Of a stretch of 64,000 bases of DNA, positions 60,890 through 64,000 are shown one piece after another (the stretch's first letter is position 1; the number at the start of each line of letters is the position of its first letter). Source of the stretch: Candidatus Melainabacteria bacterium (GTDB lineage Bacteria; Cyanobacteriota; Vampirovibrionia; Gastranaerophilales; Gastranaerophilaceae); assembly GCA_003258795.1 (NCBI GenBank), contig QHMH01000011.1, positions 1-64,000 on the forward strand, given 5' to 3'. Made by a program: the position numbers and the translations under genes. The notes beneath the pieces are model-generated. The model saw only the letters and a list, made by a program, of their open reading frames with translations. It searched no databases and was not told where the DNA came from.

Positions 60890-60926
60890 TGTAATTGTTC
60901 AGAGTTGTTGAAAAGGTATATGTAAT

Positions 60927-61082
60927 ATGTTAAAGAAAATAAAAACTCCGACAGATAACGTGTACGGCGGAGTTGAGTTTATATTAAGAGGAGCAAAGAA
61001 ACGTCGTTCAATGGCTATTGCCGCGGCGAAAATGTTAAATTCAGAAAATGGTATGCAAACAAGACTCGTGGCAATCAAATAG
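60927..61082 (+). CDS. small basic protein, 51 aa
   Basis: Unrecognised. Reads MLKKIKTPTDNVYGGVEF, then ILRGAKKRRSMAIAAAKMLN, then SENGMQTRLVAIK. The middle segment is a basic amphipathic helix (RGAKKRR..AIAAAKML). ATG at 60927 has AAAAGG upstream, and an in-frame stop lies just before, so it cannot be longer. A sigma-28-type promoter precedes it and a terminator follows, making a complete transcription unit. It is too short for usual gene-length cut-offs. Confidence 0.65.
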   Translation: MLKKIKTPTDNVYGGVEFILRGAKKRRSMAIAAAKMLNSENGMQTRLVAIK

Positions 61083-61120
61083 CGGGTCGACAAAAGGAAG
61101 CATTAAGTAAGCAAGGATAG

Positions 61121-61148
61121 TGGAACTGATTTTTTTAAATCAGTTCTT
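61121..61148 (+). terminator. terminator after the 51-aa gene
   Basis: GAACTGATTT and AAATCAGTTC form a 10-bp stem followed by TTTTTAT on the forward strand. Confidence 0.85.
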
Positions 61149-61175
61149 TTTATATGTTTTTGTTCGTTTTTGAAG

Positions 61176-61181
61176 TATCAT
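61176..61181 (+). promoter_or_regulatory. -10-like element just before the U32 gene (weak leaderless candidate)
   Basis: TATCAT (61176-61181), seven bases, ATG at 61189. No ribosome site except a loose ACGGG. The hexamer is a poorer match than the others. Confidence 0.3.
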
Positions 61182-61188
61182 TACGGGT

Positions 61189-62904
61189 ATGAAAGAATGT
61201 GAACTTTTAGCTCCAGCAAAGGATAAAACTTGTGCATTTGCGGCGATTGATTTCGGGGCAGATGCAATTTATATTGCGGCAGAAAAATTCGGGGCGAGAA
61301 AGGCGGCAGGAAACTCTATTGAGGACATCAAAGAGGTCGTAAATTATGCTCATAAATTTGGTGTAAAAGTTTACGTAACATTAAATACAATACTGACAGA
61401 TGATGAATTGAATGAAGCTAAAAATTTAATAAAAGAGCTTGAAAATATTCACGTTGATGCGATTATAATTCAAGATTTTGGATTGCTCAACTTAGACTGC
61501 AAAATTCCATTCCACGCAAGCACTCAATGTGATATAGAAACAGTAGAGAAAGTGAAATTTCTTGAAGATATCGGGTTTGAACGAGTTGTTTTAGCAAGAG
61601 AACTTTCTCTTGAACAGATTCGGGAAATAAAAGAAAAGACTAATGTAGAACTTGAAGTGTTTATTCATGGTGCACTTTGCGTTTCTTATAGCGGTCAATG
61701 TTATTTAAGCCGTGCCATTGGCTCTCGTTCTGCAAACAGAGGTGACTGCGCCCAACCTTGCAGAAAAAAATATTCTCTAATTGATGATGAGGGAAACGTT
61801 ATCGCAAAAGACAAACCGTTATTGGCATTAAAAGATTTTAATGCTTCAAAATATCTTAAGGACCTTGTTGAAGCAAACGTAACATCTTTCAAAATAGAAG
61901 GAAGGTTGAAGGATGTTAATTATGTAAAAAATGTTGTCGCTTTTTACAGAAAAAAACTTGATGAGCTCAATGTTAGAAGAACGTCATTTGGAAAGAGTTA
62001 TTTTGATTTTGAACCAGATTTAAATAAATCTTTCAATAGAGGATTTAGTGAACATTTTTTAAATGGAAGAAAAAATTCTTTTGGTGGAGTTAATTCAAGA
62101 GGGGAATATCTTGGCAAAGTCGAAGATATTGGGAAAAATTTTTTTGTTATTAAGAAAAACAATGAAAATATTTCTTCTGGTGATGGACTATGGTTTGACA
62201 TTGATGCTGGCTGTCTTGTAAACAAGGTGGTAGGGGATAAAATTTATCCAAATAAAATGCCAAAAATTCATTTAGGAACTAATGTTTATAGAAGTTACAA
62301 TTTCGAGTTCGAAAAAAAACTTAAGCACTCTCAAACAACCAGAAAATTATCTGCGAAAATAGATGTTTTAAAAGAGAAAATTATTGCCACAGATGAAATG
62401 GGTAACTGCGCTGAATTAACGTATGATTTTGAACCAGCAAAAAATGAGCAATCAATGAAAGAAAAAATTTTATCGTGCTTAAAAAAATCTGGAGATAGTA
62501 TATACAAGGCTGAAGAAGTAAATATAAAGACCCAAATTCCTTTTTTACCAGTTTCCAAATTAAATGCTATTAGAAAAGACTTGTATAAACAACTTGAAAA
62601 AAGAGAGTTCAAATATGGTAAAAGAAAAGTTTTCAAACCCGTGAACCTTGGAAAAACTCTTGATTACAGAGCAAACATAATGAATTCAGAAGCAGAAAAG
62701 TTCTACAAAGATTGTAATTGTAAAATTGAAGAATGGGCACTGACTGACTATAAAGACAGATGTGTTATGCGAACAAAACATTGTCTAAAATATGCGTTTA
62801 ATCTTTGTGGGAAGGATAAAAAGCTTTACCTTGTTGACGAGAAGGGCAAAAAATATAACCTTAAATTTGACTGCAAAAACTGTCAAATGCAAATATTCTT
62901 TTAG
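61189..62904 (+). CDS. peptidase U32-family protein (TrhP/RlhA-like)
   Basis: 571 residues. U32 proteins such as TrhP and RlhA hydroxylate tRNA or rRNA using prephenate in E. coli; older papers call them collagenases. The signature FIHGALCVSYSGQCYLSRAIGSRSANRGDCAQPCRKKY is present (residues ~160-200), with Cys residues likely binding an Fe-S cluster. Domain order: TIM-barrel N-terminal part (MKECELLAPAKDKTCAFAAIDFGADAIYIAAEKF) and a long C-terminal extension (residues 330-571) with a final Cys set (DCKNCQMQIFF). The exact substrate is unassigned. Confidence 0.9.
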   Translation: MKECELLAPAKDKTCAFAAIDFGADAIYIAAEKFGARKAAGNSIEDIKEVVNYAHKFGVKVYVTLNTILTDDELNEAKNLIKELENIHVDAIIIQDFGLLNLDCKIPFHASTQCDIETVEKVKFLEDIGFERVVLARELSLEQIREIKEKTNVELEVFIHGALCVSYSGQCYLSRAIGSRSANRGDCAQPCRKKYSLIDDEGNVIAKDKPLLALKDFNASKYLKDLVEANVTSFKIEGRLKDVNYVKNVVAFYRKKLDELNVRRTSFGKSYFDFEPDLNKSFNRGFSEHFLNGRKNSFGGVNSRGEYLGKVEDIGKNFFVIKKNNENISSGDGLWFDIDAGCLVNKVVGDKIYPNKMPKIHLGTNVYRSYNFEFEKKLKHSQTTRKLSAKIDVLKEKIIATDEMGNCAELTYDFEPAKNEQSMKEKILSCLKKSGDSIYKAEEVNIKTQIPFLPVSKLNAIRKDLYKQLEKREFKYGKRKVFKPVNLGKTLDYRANIMNSEAEKFYKDCNCKIEEWALTDYKDRCVMRTKHCLKYAFNLCGKDKKLYLVDEKGKKYNLKFDCKNCQMQIFF

Positions 62905-63035
62905 TAAATATTTATATTTTTATTTGAATTTTTATTTATAAACTAATCTGAAGGTTTATTTAAAAATACTCCTTTTGATTGTTATACGATATCGAAAAAA
63001 ATTATAAAATCGGTATGCAATCGAAAGGAAATATT

Positions 63036-63767
63036 TTGACAGAGACAAGTTTAAAGCAAAATAATATTGCGTATCAATTAAGGCTTAAAGCCAATGAATA
63101 CAGAAAAATAAGCTCATACAAAGAGGCAGTTAAAGAATATTTAAATGCCGTTTTGATTGACAATAACGATTTTGAATCACTTTTGGGACTTGGAATATCA
63201 TACAAATATTTAAACCAGACAGAAAAGGCTATAAAAACGCTTGAAAAAGCTGCATTATTAAACAAAGAGAACGCAGAAGTATTTTATGAATTAGGTATTT
63301 GTCTACTAATAAACGGTCAAATTTGTCCTGCAATGCACAGTCTTGTAAAATCATTACAAATAGATAAAACAAATGTGAATGCACAACTTCAACTTGCTAT
63401 TGTACACGAAGCACTTGAAGAATACGATATGGCTTTAACCATTTATAGAAAAATAATTGAAACAAATCCATCTTATGTTAAAGCATACGAACATGAGGCA
63501 TTTTTACTTACAGAATTAAGACGATATAAGGAAGCTGGAGCCGTTTTCAAAAAATTATTAAGAGTTTTCCCAGAATGCAATCATGCAAATATGGGTATCG
63601 GAGTTTGTTTTGAAAAACTAAATAAGAATTTGCAAGCAAGAAGATACTATAAACAATTTTTACAAAATGCTAAAGATGAAACAGAAATATCACTTGTAAA
63701 AACAAAACTCAAAAATTTAGATGTAACATATCCTAAACGAAACAACACGTTATCTCTCGTTGTTTAG
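63036..63767 (+). CDS. tetratricopeptide-repeat protein
   Basis: About 243 residues with six TPR-like repeats (for example SYKEAVKEYLNAVLIDNNDFESLLGLGISY, AIKTLEKAALLNKENAEVFYELGICLL). No signal peptide is evident. Start: I choose TTG at 63036 because AAAGGA lies 6 bases upstream; alternatives are ATG 63015 or TTG 62979, neither with a ribosome site. TPR proteins are scaffolds, so the partner is unknown. Confidence 0.78.
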   Translation: MTETSLKQNNIAYQLRLKANEYRKISSYKEAVKEYLNAVLIDNNDFESLLGLGISYKYLNQTEKAIKTLEKAALLNKENAEVFYELGICLLINGQICPAMHSLVKSLQIDKTNVNAQLQLAIVHEALEEYDMALTIYRKIIETNPSYVKAYEHEAFLLTELRRYKEAGAVFKKLLRVFPECNHANMGIGVCFEKLNKNLQARRYYKQFLQNAKDETEISLVKTKLKNLDVTYPKRNNTLSLVV

Positions 63768-63789
63768 GTGCAAAATTTACGACCGAAAT

Positions 63790-64000
63790 TTATTGATCTG
63801 TTAAATACAAATTACTATTTGGATTTAGCAAGTATGAGGAAACTGCAATAGTTCTTGGAAAATATTTTTGCAAATAGTAAGTTCTCATTGCAAGTTCATC
63901 CATACCAGATGCTGTCGAATACAGCGCATTCGTTTCTGCAACAACTTCTTTCATCCCACCCTTTACTCTGCCACAAATATTAAACTGATTTAGGAAATAG
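63790..64000 (-). CDS. C-terminal part of an unknown protein; runs off the right edge
   Basis: The reverse strand is open from the window edge to TAA at 63790-63792. The visible 69 residues end with EVVAETNALYSTASGMDEL, then AMRTYYLQKYFPRT, then SSYLLNPNSNLYLTDQ. Mostly helical and polar. No family is recognised and the start is not in the window. It converges on the TPR gene. Confidence 0.7.
   Translation of the reverse strand, partial: YFLNQFNICGRVKGGMKEVVAETNALYSTASGMDELAMRTYYLQKYFPRTIAVSSYLLNPNSNLYLTDQ

Noticed and set aside
1..64000. tRNA, rRNA, CRISPR arrays, insertion sequences, integrases or prophage genes.
   Set aside because: I looked in all spacers and found no T-arm-like GGTTCRANYCC context, no short regularly spaced repeats, no transposase or integrase protein.

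Overview
The window is an AT-rich, densely packed bacterial chromosome segment with about 70 protein genes and no rRNA, tRNA, CRISPR array or insertion sequence that I can see. The gene content points to a Gram-negative-type cell: LptB and an LptF/G permease for LPS export, an outer-membrane beta-barrel protein, LPS-type glycosyltransferases, a periplasmic Spy-like protein and a peptidoglycan operon. It also carries genes more familiar from Firmicutes (a Y-family polymerase with a YolD-like partner, PC4/YdbC, SpoIID). This mix, the short MKI...[ST]FK[GS] N-termini on large uncharacterised proteins, the prepilin-like gene at the left edge and the lone flhB/sigma pair suggest the non-photosynthetic sister lineage of Cyanobacteria (Melainabacteria/Vampirovibrionia, probably Gastranaerophilales of animal guts). 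That placement is inference from style and content, not from a search.

Layout. 1-4.8 kb: a prepilin gene whose 5' frame is broken, then the chaperone block groS-groL diverging from grpE-dnaJ. 4.8-9.1 kb: a sensor kinase, a SpoIID-like enzyme, small lineage-type proteins and rpsL-rpsG. 9.2-17.6 kb: a thioredoxin-fold membrane protein, rsmI, then one long forward operon tpiA-(79 aa)-DUF177-rpmF-plsX-fabD-fabG followed by acpP, fabF and rpmI-rplT. This region joins glycolysis, translation and fatty-acid synthesis. 17.6-21.5 kb: a reverse-strand glycan operon holding a GT6 (ABO-type) and a GT11 (alpha-1,2-fucosyltransferase) gene, which together would be the last two steps of a blood-group A/B-like antigen. 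21.6-26.6 kb: Hsp20, the Y-family polymerase/YolD pair, a FliA-like sigma factor, FlhB and DeoC. 26.6-37 kb: a multi-pass glycosyltransferase, a 539-residue lineage protein, a nucleoside-salvage operon (mtnP-yggT-nupC), typA, a PLP amino-acid decarboxylase and an Fsr-like exporter. 37-44.2 kb: a compact murF-mraY-murD-ftsW-murG-folC operon. 44.3-50 kb: a NarL-type regulator, a decayed DUF1566-like gene, a phosphodiester-glycosidase protein, lptF/G-lptB-lysS. 50-64 kb: a TIM-barrel protein, a YkgJ-like protein, a PHP-domain protein, a beta-barrel protein, der-miaB-PC4-priA, mazG, a Spy-like protein, an unlisted 51-codon gene with its own promoter and terminator, a U32 protein, a TPR protein and a partial unknown gene.

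The most useful observations are these. (1) The GT11+GT6 glycan operon. (2) A recurring arrangement in which a -10-like hexamer ends exactly 6 or 7 nt before the start codon and no Shine-Dalgarno is visible (6887, 10504, 22205, 44171, 50100, 61189), which implies leaderless mRNAs. (3) Two near-identical sites of the form TAAA-N16-GYCGAAGGT (7626 and 60862) that look like targets of a FliA/sigma-28-type factor, with such a factor encoded at 24489-23821. (4) A one-base homopolymer frameshift that separates the prepilin from its start. (5) A 51-codon gene (60927-61082) with promoter and terminator. All functional calls are from reading the translations; no database search was run.
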